The notes: generated by a model not told the origin, from the sequence alone. A stretch of 11,591 nt of DNA from JBOGEB01 sp050743125 (GCA_050743125.1 JBOGEB010000139.1:1-11591), one strand, 5' to 3'; shown: positions 1-7,483, counted from the first letter of the stretch. Translations and numbers: made by a program.

Positions 1-2
1 TG

Positions 3-143
3 GAGGCCAACACCCCCGCCCGGGTCGGGATCGTGGCCGTCGCGCTCGTCGTCCTGGGCGGCGCGATCGCCTTCTCCAAACGGCGCGCAGCGACCCTGGC
101 CGCCCCGTCCCCCACCACCGTCCCCGCCGCCAAAACCCACTGA
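3..143 (+). CDS. C-terminal end of a membrane-anchored protein (partial)
   Basis: The window opens inside an open frame that runs to a TGA at 141-143, giving 46 residues. These contain one hydrophobic stretch (VGIVAVALVVLGGAIAF), then a basic stop-transfer SKRR, then a Pro/Ala/Thr-rich tail ending AAKTH. This is the pattern of a single C-terminal transmembrane helix with a short positively charged cytoplasmic tail, as in type I or C-tail-anchored envelope proteins. No LPxTG-like motif is visible in the part present. The start and main body lie outside the window, so the function cannot be given. The short fragment could also be a chance open frame, but the helix followed by RR makes a real protein more likely. 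Confidence 0.5.
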   Translation, partial: EANTPARVGIVAVALVVLGGAIAFSKRRAATLAAPSPTTVPAAKTH

Positions 144-209
144 GGACACCGGGCGGCGGTCGCCCGCACTGTGCAGAGCTGGCCCGACCTCAACGGTTCG
201 GGCTGACCG

Positions 210-1027
210 TCATGACCACATGCCGAGCTGGCCTACCACCTCGGTGGCGAGCGGCAGCAGGACGGGCTGGTCGGTCTTGACGGGGACAAGGGGGACGTTA
301 CGACGGAGCTGGATCAACCACCGCCACTTCAGGACCTGATCCCAGTGGCCACGGAGGCGTTGACCGATGCGGCCGGTCAGCCGGCCGAGGCCGTCGAGGT
401 CCTCCAGCAGGGCGTTGTCGGTCAGCAGCCGGGCGGCCGTCAGCGCGCCCGACGCCGGGAGCACCAGGCGGGAACACCGGGGATGTTGTCTGATTTGTCG
501 CCGGTCAAGCGCGGTTGCCGCACCACTGCCAGGGATGGGCCCCGAACCGGTCGATGACGTCTCGGGCGGTGACGATCCGCTTGTCGGCGCGGCGCGCGGA
601 GCTCAGCACCACGACGTCGTCGTCCAGCAGCTGGCAGAGGTCCTGAGCGGTGCTCATGATCAGGCGCCTGCGCCCGGCGTCCCGGCTGGCGGCGACGGCG
701 TCGTAGGCGTCGTGCCGGGCGCACGGCGCTTCGAGCAGCCGCAGACCGTCGCGGACGCGCGGCAGGTGTCAGCCGGTCCGCGAAGACCTCCTCGTCGCCA
801 GAGACAGCTGGCTTGTCGTCCGGATACAGGCAGCGGCGCTGCGCGGCTGCGTCCTCGCCGTCGAACACGACGACCGGGCTGACGGATTCGGGCAGCGTGC
901 GGGCGGTGAGCTCACATGAGCGCGAAGAACCCGAACACCATGGTGATGTCCCGGCCCGAGCGCGGCCTGACGCGTGCGGGGAACCGAAGGCCGCCCGGTG
1001 CAGCAGGTTGTGTCCGTCCACGAGCAT
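210..1027 (-). pseudogene. Decayed 5'-3' exonuclease (DNA polymerase I N-terminal type)
   Basis: Pieces in all three minus-strand frames together rebuild a stand-alone actinobacterial 5'-3' exonuclease. In order they are MLVDGHNLLHRAAFG from the ATG at 1027, then FPARVRPRSGRDITMVFGFFAL, then a segment with VVVFDGEDAAAQRR, then one with RRRLIMSTAQDLCQLLDDD and WQWCGNRA, then LTGDKSDNIPGVP (the helix-3-turn-helix DNA-binding loop), and last TAARLLTDNALLEDL and VPLVPVK, ending at the TGA at 210-212. At least five frame changes are needed, near 1010, 920, 770, 530 and 460, and an in-frame TGA follows FFALM. The acidic cluster that normally reads like EADD has become DAYDAV, so active-site residues may also be lost. 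The family removes RNA or flap strands in replication and repair. This copy cannot make that protein. The neighbouring genes are intact, which argues against general sequencing error. Confidence 0.85.
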
Positions 1028-1065
1028 GGGCGGTGTCGTCACGGCCTTCCCTGTGCGCCCTGCAT

Positions 1066-1680
1066 CTACCAGCGGACGGCCCAGAAGAAGGCGGGGGCGC
1101 TGGGAAGGCGCACGGCGAGGTCGCGCTCGGCGCGCGCACGGGTGTCGGCGGCCTGCCGCATGCGTGTCGTGGTTTCCTCGTCCAGATCCAGGGCCTGCGT
1201 GACGGCGTCCGTGAGCGCCTGCAGCCCGGTGGCGTGATATCGATCTGCTCGACGAGCCCGTCGCGTGCCCACAAGGCGACCTCGAAGGGCACGTTCGCCA
1301 GCGCCTCGCCGAGGGACGGGCAGGCCACGGCCCGGGTGGCTGGCAGTGAGCAGAGCGCCCTGGGCAGCGCACGGGTGAAACGCCCTGCCACGGTGGCCTG
1401 CAGTCCCAGGCTGGCGATGCGCCGCCGGTAGGCCGGCAGCGCATCAGGGGCATCGTCGTAGGGACAGCGATCACGGCCAGGTGGATGCGGTTCCGGAGCG
1501 GACCGGCCGCGTCGATCAGCGTCTCGACGCCTTTGACCGGGTCGGCGCGTCCGAAGAACAGGACGATCGGCCGGTCGTGCCGGTGATGTTCGCCGAGCGC
1601 GGCAGGCGGTCATGTAGACCGCCTCTGGGTACGCGGCCTGCGACCTTCAGGGCCGATTTCGCGCCCTCGGTGCCCTGAGC
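1066..1680 (-). pseudogene. Decayed, 5'-truncated GT-B (group 1 / family 4) glycosyltransferase
   Basis: Fragments in different minus-strand frames join into the C-terminal Rossmann half of a retaining GT-B glycosyltransferase. They are YPEAVYMTA near 1620; RPIVLFFGRADPVKGVETLI near 1530-1570; YDDAPDALPAYRRRIASLGL; the nucleotide-sugar-binding segment with CPSLGEALANVPFEVALWARDGLVEQ (compare the family's usual PS.GE.F.N..LEALA pattern); and LQALTDAVTQALDLDEET, ending at a TAG at 1066-1068. At least three frameshifts are needed, near 1605, 1460 and 1235. No acceptor-binding N-terminal half is found upstream, where the next intact gene begins, so the gene is both truncated and shifted. Its stop lies 38 bases before the exonuclease start on the same strand, so the two were probably once co-transcribed. 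The left limits and frameshift points are clear, but the 1680 edge is approximate. The sugar specificity is unknown. Confidence 0.7.
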
Positions 1681-1762
1681 CCGGATAATCCTTCAGGGAT
1701 GACAGTCCGCCGGAGGGCCGTGGTGGCCCCCAAGGGTGGCCAACTGAAGCGCAGGAGGTGGC

Positions 1763-2818
1763 GTGCCTTTGCCGGAGCCGGAGCCGGCAGCCAACAGCTC
1801 GGAAACAGCCCTTCCACCTTTCGCGTCCTGGGACGATGTGTGGCAGGAGGAAACTGTCGCGGTGGGCAGGGATCGACTGTCGGTGCCTGAGTTCCTGCGG
1901 CGTGCGGCCATCCACCTCGAACACGCTGGCACCCTTAGCCAGGACGAGTTCGCCCGGCTGTTGGACGCCTTCTTGGGAGGCGGCCTCCCGGCGCTACGTG
2001 CCGCGACCCGTGATGTCGCGTGGGTCCAGTACGACGTACTCCTACCGTCCCCCGACCGCGCAGGGCTCTACTGCGCCTTGGCCGACGCGGGGCGTGAGGT
2101 TCTTGCGACCGGGATCGCCGACGAATTCTTCTTCGTCCACAAGCCTCCCGGGCTCCGGGTGCGCTTCCAGACCGTGGCTGCCGGACGTACCGAACTCGAC
2201 GCCGTTGTCCGGGGCCGGCTCAAGGGCTGGCACAGCGGCGGTCTGGTGGCCGGCTGGCACCCGGCGGTGTACGAGCCGGAGTCCCACCTGTTCGGCGGAC
2301 CCGTATCGATGCGCAGCGTACACCGGATCTTCACTGCCGACTCCCTCGCCTGGCTCGGCTTCCACGCCGCCGCCCAGCCGGTCGGCCCGGCGTGGGCGAT
2401 GTCCCTGCTCATGGTGCGGGCTCTGCTCGATGCGCTGGGTGTCGTCGGTTGGGAGGATCTCAACGTCTGGGAACGGCTCCGCACCCACGCAGGGCGCCGG
2501 CTGACTCCCGACGCCCGGGCCAGCACCGGCCCGGTCGCGGACGCCATACGCCGCTCGTGGGCCGCGCCGAAACGGCTGTGGTCTCTGCTCAACTACTCGG
2601 CGCGCACCCTCGTCAGCGACTACCGGCGAGTGGTGACCGACGAGTGTCAGCGCTGGCTAACCGACTACTTCACCAGTCCCGGGGCGTACGTCGGACCGCG
2701 GGAAGCCGCCGCCTTCGTAATCGTCTTCCACTGGAACCGCGCCGGCTTGCCCGCCACCCGACAGGCAGTCATCACCGAGGCGCTCGCTGCCCGCGAGCCC
2801 TCACAACTCGACCGTTGA
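1763..2818 (+). CDS. Stand-alone SpaB_C / thiopeptide-type bacteriocin biosynthesis protein (LanB elimination-domain type)
   Basis: This 351-residue protein matches the SpaB_C family (thiopeptide-type bacteriocin biosynthesis domain). In full-length LanB dehydratases this is the C-terminal domain that removes glutamate from glutamylated Ser/Thr to leave dehydroamino acids. In thiopeptide clusters related stand-alone proteins perform elimination or ring-forming cycloaddition. Visible signatures in order are WVQYDVLLPSPDRAGLY (87-103), EFFFVHKPPGLRVRF (121-135), YEPESHLFGGPVSM (170-183) and the terminal FHWNRAGLPATRQ (322-334). The first 80 residues form an additional N-terminal region. The GTG start is set by AGGAGG at 1753-1758, four bases upstream. 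The gene converges on the minus-strand operon and its last 18 bases overlap the end of the 312-residue gene. With the 860-residue LanB glutamylation-type protein nearby it makes a natural split-LanB pair. Family assignment is firm. The exact reaction (elimination, cyclisation or other) is not decided by sequence alone. Confidence 0.9.
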   Translation: MPLPEPEPAANSSETALPPFASWDDVWQEETVAVGRDRLSVPEFLRRAAIHLEHAGTLSQDEFARLLDAFLGGGLPALRAATRDVAWVQYDVLLPSPDRAGLYCALADAGREVLATGIADEFFFVHKPPGLRVRFQTVAAGRTELDAVVRGRLKGWHSGGLVAGWHPAVYEPESHLFGGPVSMRSVHRIFTADSLAWLGFHAAAQPVGPAWAMSLLMVRALLDALGVVGWEDLNVWERLRTHAGRRLTPDARASTGPVADAIRRSWAAPKRLWSLLNYSARTLVSDYRRVVTDECQRWLTDYFTSPGAYVGPREAAAFVIVFHWNRAGLPATRQAVITEALAAREPSQLDR

Positions 2819-3739
2819 TGGCGACGGACTCAGCGGCCTGCGAAGCCTGCCCGCGTCCTTCGCCCATTCCCGCAGTGCTTCCGCAAGAGCCATCTCCTGG
2901 GAGAGGCTTACGCCGAGCGACGAGGCGAACCAATGGAATTGCATCCAGAGCGACTCGGGGAAGAAGAAGCCCTCCTCCTCGGAAGGTACGGCCTTCGACG
3001 CGGCACAGACTGGCTGGAGCTGTTCGACGGCGTCGTTGATTTGCCGGACCCGTCTGCGGATTACCGACGGAGAGCTGTTCGATCCTGACCAGTCGAGGTA
3101 ACGAGCGAGGTAGAAGTGGCCGAAGGTAGCCAGCGCGACCTGTTCCTCGTCGTTGAGGCCGAGCAGCTCGACGCATTGGGCGAAGCACGTCGCGGCGACG
3201 AGTGGTGGTGTGTCCTTCCACGGCTGACCACGATCTCCCCCGTCGGCCAAGCAGTCGACCAGTAGCTGGCATACCCGCAAGTTCGCCGGTAGGAGGCGCT
3301 GGTTGAGTGGCGTGTGGCAGTGAACTTCCATCGGATGCCGGTGGGCAGTGACCACGGTCCGGCCGGGCAGATCGCTTCCACGTCGCCAATTCCAGGCTCT
3401 CAGCTTCCCGTCTCCCGCCAGTACGAGTTCGAGGAACGGGCCGACCGATGGAGTCTCTGAGGTCAGGTCCTCTCTCTGGCGTCGCTCCTCGCCATGGGTG
3501 GACTTGGGGCTCTGGAGGCGCTGCGCGGTGTAGTCGCTGTCGTTCTGGCGGTCTTTAGCCTGCCCATGCGTGATCTCGGTGAGGTGATCGCCGGCGTCGA
3601 TGAGGAGGCTCGCGCATGGGGCGCTACGGCCGAGGGCGGCAAGTCTGAGGAAGGTGTCCCAGCTAGCGACGTACCCAAACCCGGCGGCCAGGTAGGTTCT
3701 GATGCAGAGATACTGGGAGTGGTAGCGGAAGGGCCTCAC
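2801..3739 (-). CDS. Unrecognised 312-residue protein, last gene of the LanB operon
   Basis: I do not recognise the family. The chosen start is the GTG at 3739, whose GTGA overlaps the TGA of the dioxygenase gene, the usual sign of translational coupling. A GTG at 3793 (330 residues) is also open, but it would overlap the upstream gene by 58 bases and add an Arg-rich stretch. The protein looks soluble, with no signal peptide or membrane helix. Residues 1-50 are aromatic-rich, 55-100 are polar and probably disordered, and 100-290 look globular. There are several Cys and His residues (HRHPMEVHCHTPL at 133-145; Cys 157, 163, 185, 189 and 245). The end (QFHWFASSLGVSLSQEMALAEAL, 267-289) resembles in spacing the closing motif of SpaB_C proteins, FHWNRAGLPATRQAVITEAL in the convergent neighbour. 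It may therefore be a very divergent relative, but the YEPE..FGG signature is absent. Its placement argues for a role in peptide maturation. Confidence 0.75.
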   Translation of the reverse strand: MRPFRYHSQYLCIRTYLAAGFGYVASWDTFLRLAALGRSAPCASLLIDAGDHLTEITHGQAKDRQNDSDYTAQRLQSPKSTHGEERRQREDLTSETPSVGPFLELVLAGDGKLRAWNWRRGSDLPGRTVVTAHRHPMEVHCHTPLNQRLLPANLRVCQLLVDCLADGGDRGQPWKDTPPLVAATCFAQCVELLGLNDEEQVALATFGHFYLARYLDWSGSNSSPSVIRRRVRQINDAVEQLQPVCAASKAVPSEEEGFFFPESLWMQFHWFASSLGVSLSQEMALAEALREWAKDAGRLRRPLSPSPSTVEL

Positions 3740-4626
3740 AGGTTCTCGACCCGGGAGTCTTCGCCGTCCACGTAGTACTTGGACGCTCTCCACTCCCGGT
3801 CCCTCTCGTAGCCCAGCCGGACACTCAGAGGTCGGACGGGCTCGCCGAAACGGTCGACGAGCGTCTTGCGGTACTCCTCGTCGAGCGCGAACAGACGGGA
3901 CTGCAGCGGGGTCGGGGACTCGACGATGCTGGTGGGGAGGAACAGCTCATGATCGACGAGCATGATGGTCTCGGTGAGCGGCGCGTAGCTCCAGACGTAC
4001 AGGTAACGGATCTCGTCGGTTTTGTTCTCGAAGGTGCAGTGCCAGATGAACCCGTCCCTTATCAGCAACTGGTCGGGCCCGAGCGGGAGTGCGATCTCGC
4101 GGGGATGACGCGTCTTGCAGGACCGCCAATGCTGCCCCTGGTCGCGTCCGCAGAGGATGAGTTCTCTCAGGGTGTCGGTGACCGGAACGCGGTGACTACC
4201 CGGGACGATTCGGAGGCAACCGTTCTCCTCGCTGCTCGGGGTCAGATACCAAGAGATCTCCACCCGCTGCCCCATGGGGCGTTGAGGCTCCTGGTAGTCG
4301 GTGTGCCAGTTGATCAACGGCTTGATTCCGGGAGTGCGGTTGGCCCAGCTCCCGACGAAGACCCGGAAGTCCGCAGAACCGTAGATCTGCTCGACCACGG
4401 CAACGACCGTGGGGTGTTCGAGAAGCCGAAGCGTCCTCTCGTGGCTGTCGGCGACCGTGTAGCGCGGATCGAGGCGGGAGACGCGGACGCCGTCGGAGTT
4501 CGACAAGTCCCGGTTCTCTACGGCCAGTCGCAAGAGGTGCTCGTAGTCATCTCCACTGAACGGGCACGGGATGGCGACGTAGCCGTGTTCTCGGTAGTGC
4601 GCGAGCTGCTCGTCGGTCGTCAGCAC
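3736..4626 (-). CDS. Phytanoyl-CoA dioxygenase (PhyH) family Fe(II)/2-oxoglutarate oxygenase
   Basis: This is a 296-residue cytoplasmic oxygenase of the PhyH family, which typically hydroxylates, and sometimes halogenates, desaturates or cyclises, small or carrier-bound substrates using Fe(II), O2 and 2-oxoglutarate. The metal triad is visible: His108 and Asp110 in NWHTDYQ, and His196 in FIWHCTFE. Arg207 in DEIRYLY lies 11 residues after the distal His, the expected place for the residue that binds the 2-oxoglutarate carboxylate. GCLRIVPGSHRVP (136-148) is the characteristic family segment before the distal His. The length is normal. The GTG start at 4626 follows GGAGGG (4633-4638) by six bases and overlaps the lanB stop by seven, and the gene's own TGA overlaps the next start. 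The enzyme is thus tightly coupled to the LanB-like enzyme and is most simply a tailoring oxygenase for the modified peptide. An amino-acid or precursor substrate is also possible. Confidence 0.94.
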   Translation of the reverse strand: MLTTDEQLAHYREHGYVAIPCPFSGDDYEHLLRLAVENRDLSNSDGVRVSRLDPRYTVADSHERTLRLLEHPTVVAVVEQIYGSADFRVFVGSWANRTPGIKPLINWHTDYQEPQRPMGQRVEISWYLTPSSEENGCLRIVPGSHRVPVTDTLRELILCGRDQGQHWRSCKTRHPREIALPLGPDQLLIRDGFIWHCTFENKTDEIRYLYVWSYAPLTETIMLVDHELFLPTSIVESPTPLQSRLFALDEEYRKTLVDRFGEPVRPLSVRLGYERDREWRASKYYVDGEDSRVENL

Positions 4627-7202
4627 GACGGTCCCTCCTCATGGCCGTAGCCGGGCGTCAGGAAGCATTGGAAGACTAGGGAGCAGGAGCCGGACGGTGA
4701 GCCGATGATCTCCTGGCCGGGATCCGGGAGCCGCTCTTCCACCAGAACCGTGGCCGCCTGCTCGCGTGCGCCCTTGCGGAGGACATGGAGGAAGACCTCG
4801 ACGCCCCAGGGCGACGCGAAGTCCACGAAGGCCGGTCTGGTGTCGTGCGAGGTGAAGACGAACGCTTCGCCGGGCAGGCCGAGGTCTTCCTGGAATCCGC
4901 GCAGGGACCGGTACCGGCCGGCCCGGGTGGCCGTGGATAGGCAGCTGGCGAACCGAGCGAGGGGAACCGACCAGCGCTCCGGGGACAACACCAGCGACCC
5001 GATCTGCAGGCGTGGCAGGTGGCCACCGGTAGTCGCCTCGAAGGCCAGCCAGCGCGGCGCGGTGATGACCGGAGCGGCGGCCAGGTTCAAGAAGCGCAGG
5101 AAGTGCAGCGGACGGCTGAAGCTGGGGCTGAGCGGGCTCGGCCACGTGAAGGCGAGTGGAACTCCGTCGGGTCCTCTGGTAACGACGAAGCCCTGGCGCG
5201 AGCCGTCGAAGCGGACGTAGAGCTCGGAGTACCGGAGCAGCGACCCGTCGATGCCTGTCGGCACGGGCTCGGTGATGGGCAGCAGGAGTTCGCCTGACCA
5301 CCGGGCGGCACACAGGTTCTGCAGGCGCGGGATCGCGTGGGAAGCGACGAGCAGGACCGGCTCTGCCCCCCAAGCGCTGTCTGGCACAGAAGGATCGGGC
5401 CGACCCTGCACGTAGCGGTCGACAGCCTCGGCGGCAGGAGCGCCCAGGTGACGGAGAGCGCTGAGGTGTCGTTCGACGAGGCGCCCGGAGACGGTCGCGG
5501 ATTCCACGAAGACGTCGAGCCTGCCGCCGTCACGATGGCCGAGGCGGCAGATCGCATCCACGACCGGGTACGCGCTCCGGAGGATCGGCGGCCGATGGTC
5601 GACCGGTTCGATCTCGTAGCGCGACCTCCCGGACGCCGCCGCGGCCTGCAATGTCTGGTACAGGTTGGCGTACAGGCCGTCCCCCGTGCCAGGCTCCGGC
5701 CACACGAGGTCGTTGTCCGAGTGGATCGGCGAGTGGTCGGGGCTGAGGAGGAACGATACCGCCCGGTGGATCACCTGCCAGTCGTCGATCAGCAGCCGCT
5801 CGAGCTGGACCGGCACCCCGTCCCCGTACCTGTCCCGGAAGTGCTCGATGAAGCGCTGTCTCCTACGGCACGTGGGGGTCGAAGGGTAGGCGAGGCCTGC
5901 GAGAAGGAAGTACTGCTCGATGCCACGACGCACGCTCTCCAGATGCTCGCCAGAGAGGTCTCCGCTGGCCTCACGGTAGGTGTCGATCGACACCCCACTG
6001 CTCGGGACCCGGTCGCAGCCCAGGACTTGGTCGCTCAGCTCGCGGAGGCTGGCCAGCGCGGCCGTGACGCTCCGTGGCGCGCGCAGGTCCACGCATTGCG
6101 GAACGCAGAAACGGCGCGCGTGCTGCTGGGCCTCACGGTAGGACATGAGCTCCGCAGACACGGCGGTCTCGTTGGGCTCTTCGGCGCCGAGCGCGTCCTC
6201 GACCTTGCGCCACGGATCCCAGTCGAGGGGCGTCACGAGGTCCTCGCGGGCAAGGATTTCCTGCTCGACGAGCCGGTGGAGCAGCACGCCCTCCCGATCT
6301 GTCAGCCCTTCGCGCAGCTTCTCAACGGATACCCCGTCCATGGCCCGGTTGATGATCACGTGTGCCGCCTCGGGGAGTCGTGCGGTCGCAAGGCTTTCCC
6401 GTACTGTCCCGCCGACCCGGATGGTCCGCCACCACAGGAGCCGCTCGCCGTCCAGCCACGCAGCAACGTTCAGGTGCAGCTGGTCCGTGCTCTTCAGGTA
6501 GCGCGCTGTGGGCCGCCACGAGGTGATCAACTGGTTGCTCAGCTGCTGGGTCGGGCGCATCGTCACGTGCGGATCACGGCCCACGAGCACCAAGGTCGGA
6601 CCCTCGCCGTGGACAAGCAGGACTCCGGTGTCTGCGGCGAACGCGAGCGGGCAGCTCTTGTAGGTACTCCGCGCCATCAGCGCCCACATCGTCCGCGCCA
6701 GCCGCCGACGCTTCTTCCTTGCTCGTGGTCGACCCTCCACGAGCTTGTCGAGACTGGCGGTGAAGTCCCTGCTGGCGTTGGCGACGATGAGGCGAACGCG
6801 GGGATCGCAGAGTCGCTCGAAGACGCGTTCTTCGAGGATCGCCTCCTCTTCCTCCAAGGCGCGGTCGACGAGGATCTCGAGCGCCGCGCGCTTTCTCCGC
6901 ACTTCGACGAGGGCGCGGAAGAGCAGCCGCGCCTCGGGTTCACGGTCGAGTATGCGCGGCGGGCTGACAGAGCCTTGCCGTAGCGCGCGCCGTAGCCACG
7001 CCTGCAGGCTCGCCCATTCCGCGGCCGAGAGTTCACGCTCGCATTCGAGCGCGCGTCGCGCGAGGTCCGCCTCCTGATCTGCTAGGCAGCGGTGCTCGCG
7101 CAGCAAGGCCAGCGTCCCTGGCGACCATCGGAGATCAGCGAGCCACTCCGGGTCGCCTGCGGACAGTCGCAGAAACACGACATCAGCGAGGGCGAGGTCC
7201 AT
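4620..7202 (-). CDS. LanB-type lantibiotic dehydratase, N-terminal (tRNA-dependent glutamylation) domain only
   Basis: At 860 residues this is a small LanB. It has the tRNA-dependent domain that in class I lanthipeptide and thiopeptide pathways transfers glutamate from Glu-tRNA to Ser/Thr, and it stops where the fused elimination domain would begin. Recognisable segments are ADVVFLRL (6-13), MARSTYKSCPLAF (176-188, the place of the family's RSTPxG stretch), FIEHFRDRYGDGVPVQLERLL (451-471, compare F..RYG...VPL.ELL), RPLHFLRFLNL (697-707), GGHLPRLQIGSLVLSPERWSV (726-746, compare LPRV..G..VLSP.RW) and TRPAFVDFASPWGVEVFLHVLR (788-809), with VEERLPDP near the end. The same architecture occurs in peptide aminoacyl-tRNA ligases (PEARLs), which add amino acids to a peptide C-terminus. 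The RSTP site is altered to RSTYKS. The ATG at 7202 is the only start between here and the upstream stop, but no Shine-Dalgarno precedes it. It follows the precursor gene by 102 bases. LanB-family membership is sure; dehydratase versus ligase is open. Confidence 0.93.
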   Translation of the reverse strand: MDLALADVVFLRLSAGDPEWLADLRWSPGTLALLREHRCLADQEADLARRALECERELSAAEWASLQAWLRRALRQGSVSPPRILDREPEARLLFRALVEVRRKRAALEILVDRALEEEEAILEERVFERLCDPRVRLIVANASRDFTASLDKLVEGRPRARKKRRRLARTMWALMARSTYKSCPLAFAADTGVLLVHGEGPTLVLVGRDPHVTMRPTQQLSNQLITSWRPTARYLKSTDQLHLNVAAWLDGERLLWWRTIRVGGTVRESLATARLPEAAHVIINRAMDGVSVEKLREGLTDREGVLLHRLVEQEILAREDLVTPLDWDPWRKVEDALGAEEPNETAVSAELMSYREAQQHARRFCVPQCVDLRAPRSVTAALASLRELSDQVLGCDRVPSSGVSIDTYREASGDLSGEHLESVRRGIEQYFLLAGLAYPSTPTCRRRQRFIEHFRDRYGDGVPVQLERLLIDDWQVIHRAVSFLLSPDHSPIHSDNDLVWPEPGTGDGLYANLYQTLQAAAASGRSRYEIEPVDHRPPILRSAYPVVDAICRLGHRDGGRLDVFVESATVSGRLVERHLSALRHLGAPAAEAVDRYVQGRPDPSVPDSAWGAEPVLLVASHAIPRLQNLCAARWSGELLLPITEPVPTGIDGSLLRYSELYVRFDGSRQGFVVTRGPDGVPLAFTWPSPLSPSFSRPLHFLRFLNLAAAPVITAPRWLAFEATTGGHLPRLQIGSLVLSPERWSVPLARFASCLSTATRAGRYRSLRGFQEDLGLPGEAFVFTSHDTRPAFVDFASPWGVEVFLHVLRKGAREQAATVLVEERLPDPGQEIIGSPSGSCSLVFQCFLTPGYGHEEGPSC

Positions 7203-7270
7203 AGGCTGATCGAGAGGGGCGCGTCCACGTTCCCAGCAGAACCCGCCGATACTAGAAGGCTCTGCGAGGC

Positions 7271-7298
7271 CTCGGCCCCCGCAGGCACGGCGGCCGAG
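7271..7298 (-). promoter_or_regulatory. Hairpin between precursor gene and lanB
   Basis: A perfect 7-base inverted repeat (CTCGGCC at 7292-7298 and GGCCGAG at 7271-7277, read on the minus strand) encloses 14 bases, and after one mismatch a further CC/GG pair can form inside. It begins six bases after the TGA of the precursor gene. No U-run follows, so it is not a classical terminator. In lanthipeptide operons a hairpin in this position often limits read-through so that precursor is made in excess over enzyme. That role is inferred here. Confidence 0.5.
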
Positions 7299-7304
7299 TC
7301 GAGA

Positions 7305-7478
7305 TCAGTGGCAGGCGGTCGTGCCTCCGGAGCGGGTCCCGCCACGCTCGCTCACCTGGTCGTACCGGCTGAGGATCTCCTCGATCTCCCAGTCGTCGAC
7401 CGGTGTGGCTGCCTCGGTCTTCTCGTCCTGAGCACTGTCCTCGCGCTCGGAGGACTGGCCTTGGACCATCTCCCGCAT
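7305..7478 (-). CDS. Putative RiPP precursor peptide (57 residues)
   Basis: This small gene is first in the operon, ahead of the LanB-like enzyme. The ATG at 7478 follows GGGAGG (7484-7489) by five bases and lies about 25 bases below a strong promoter. Upstream codons to 7550 are open but overlap that promoter, so the shorter form is preferred. The peptide begins MREMVQGQSSERED and is acidic through residue 40, with a likely amphipathic helix DDWEIEEILSRYDQV (28-42) that would suit recognition by a LanB-type enzyme. It switches to a small, Gly/Ser/Thr-rich tail SERGGTRSGGTTACH (43-57) with no acidic residue after Glu44. The tail holds a repeated (R)GGT unit, Ser50, Thr48, Thr53 and Thr54, a single Cys56 and a terminal His57. 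This leader/core contrast is typical of RiPP precursors. There is no FxLD or FNLD leader motif and no known precursor family that I recognise. Cleavage after Gly47 or Gly52 is possible but speculative. Confidence 0.75.
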   Translation of the reverse strand: MREMVQGQSSEREDSAQDEKTEAATPVDDWEIEEILSRYDQVSERGGTRSGGTTACH

Positions 7479-7483
7479 GAGAT

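Noticed and set aside
1733..1739. AGGGTGG upstream of the SpaB_C gene, reminiscent of the T-box consensus.
   Set aside because: The following bases (CCAACTG) do not match the conserved NACCGCG and no specifier stem or antiterminator is apparent.
5337..6983. A 548-codon open frame on the plus strand inside lanB.
   Set aside because: It is antisense to an intact LanB gene with clear family motifs, and its Arg/Val/His-rich protein has no domain. Long antisense frames are expected in GC-rich coding DNA.
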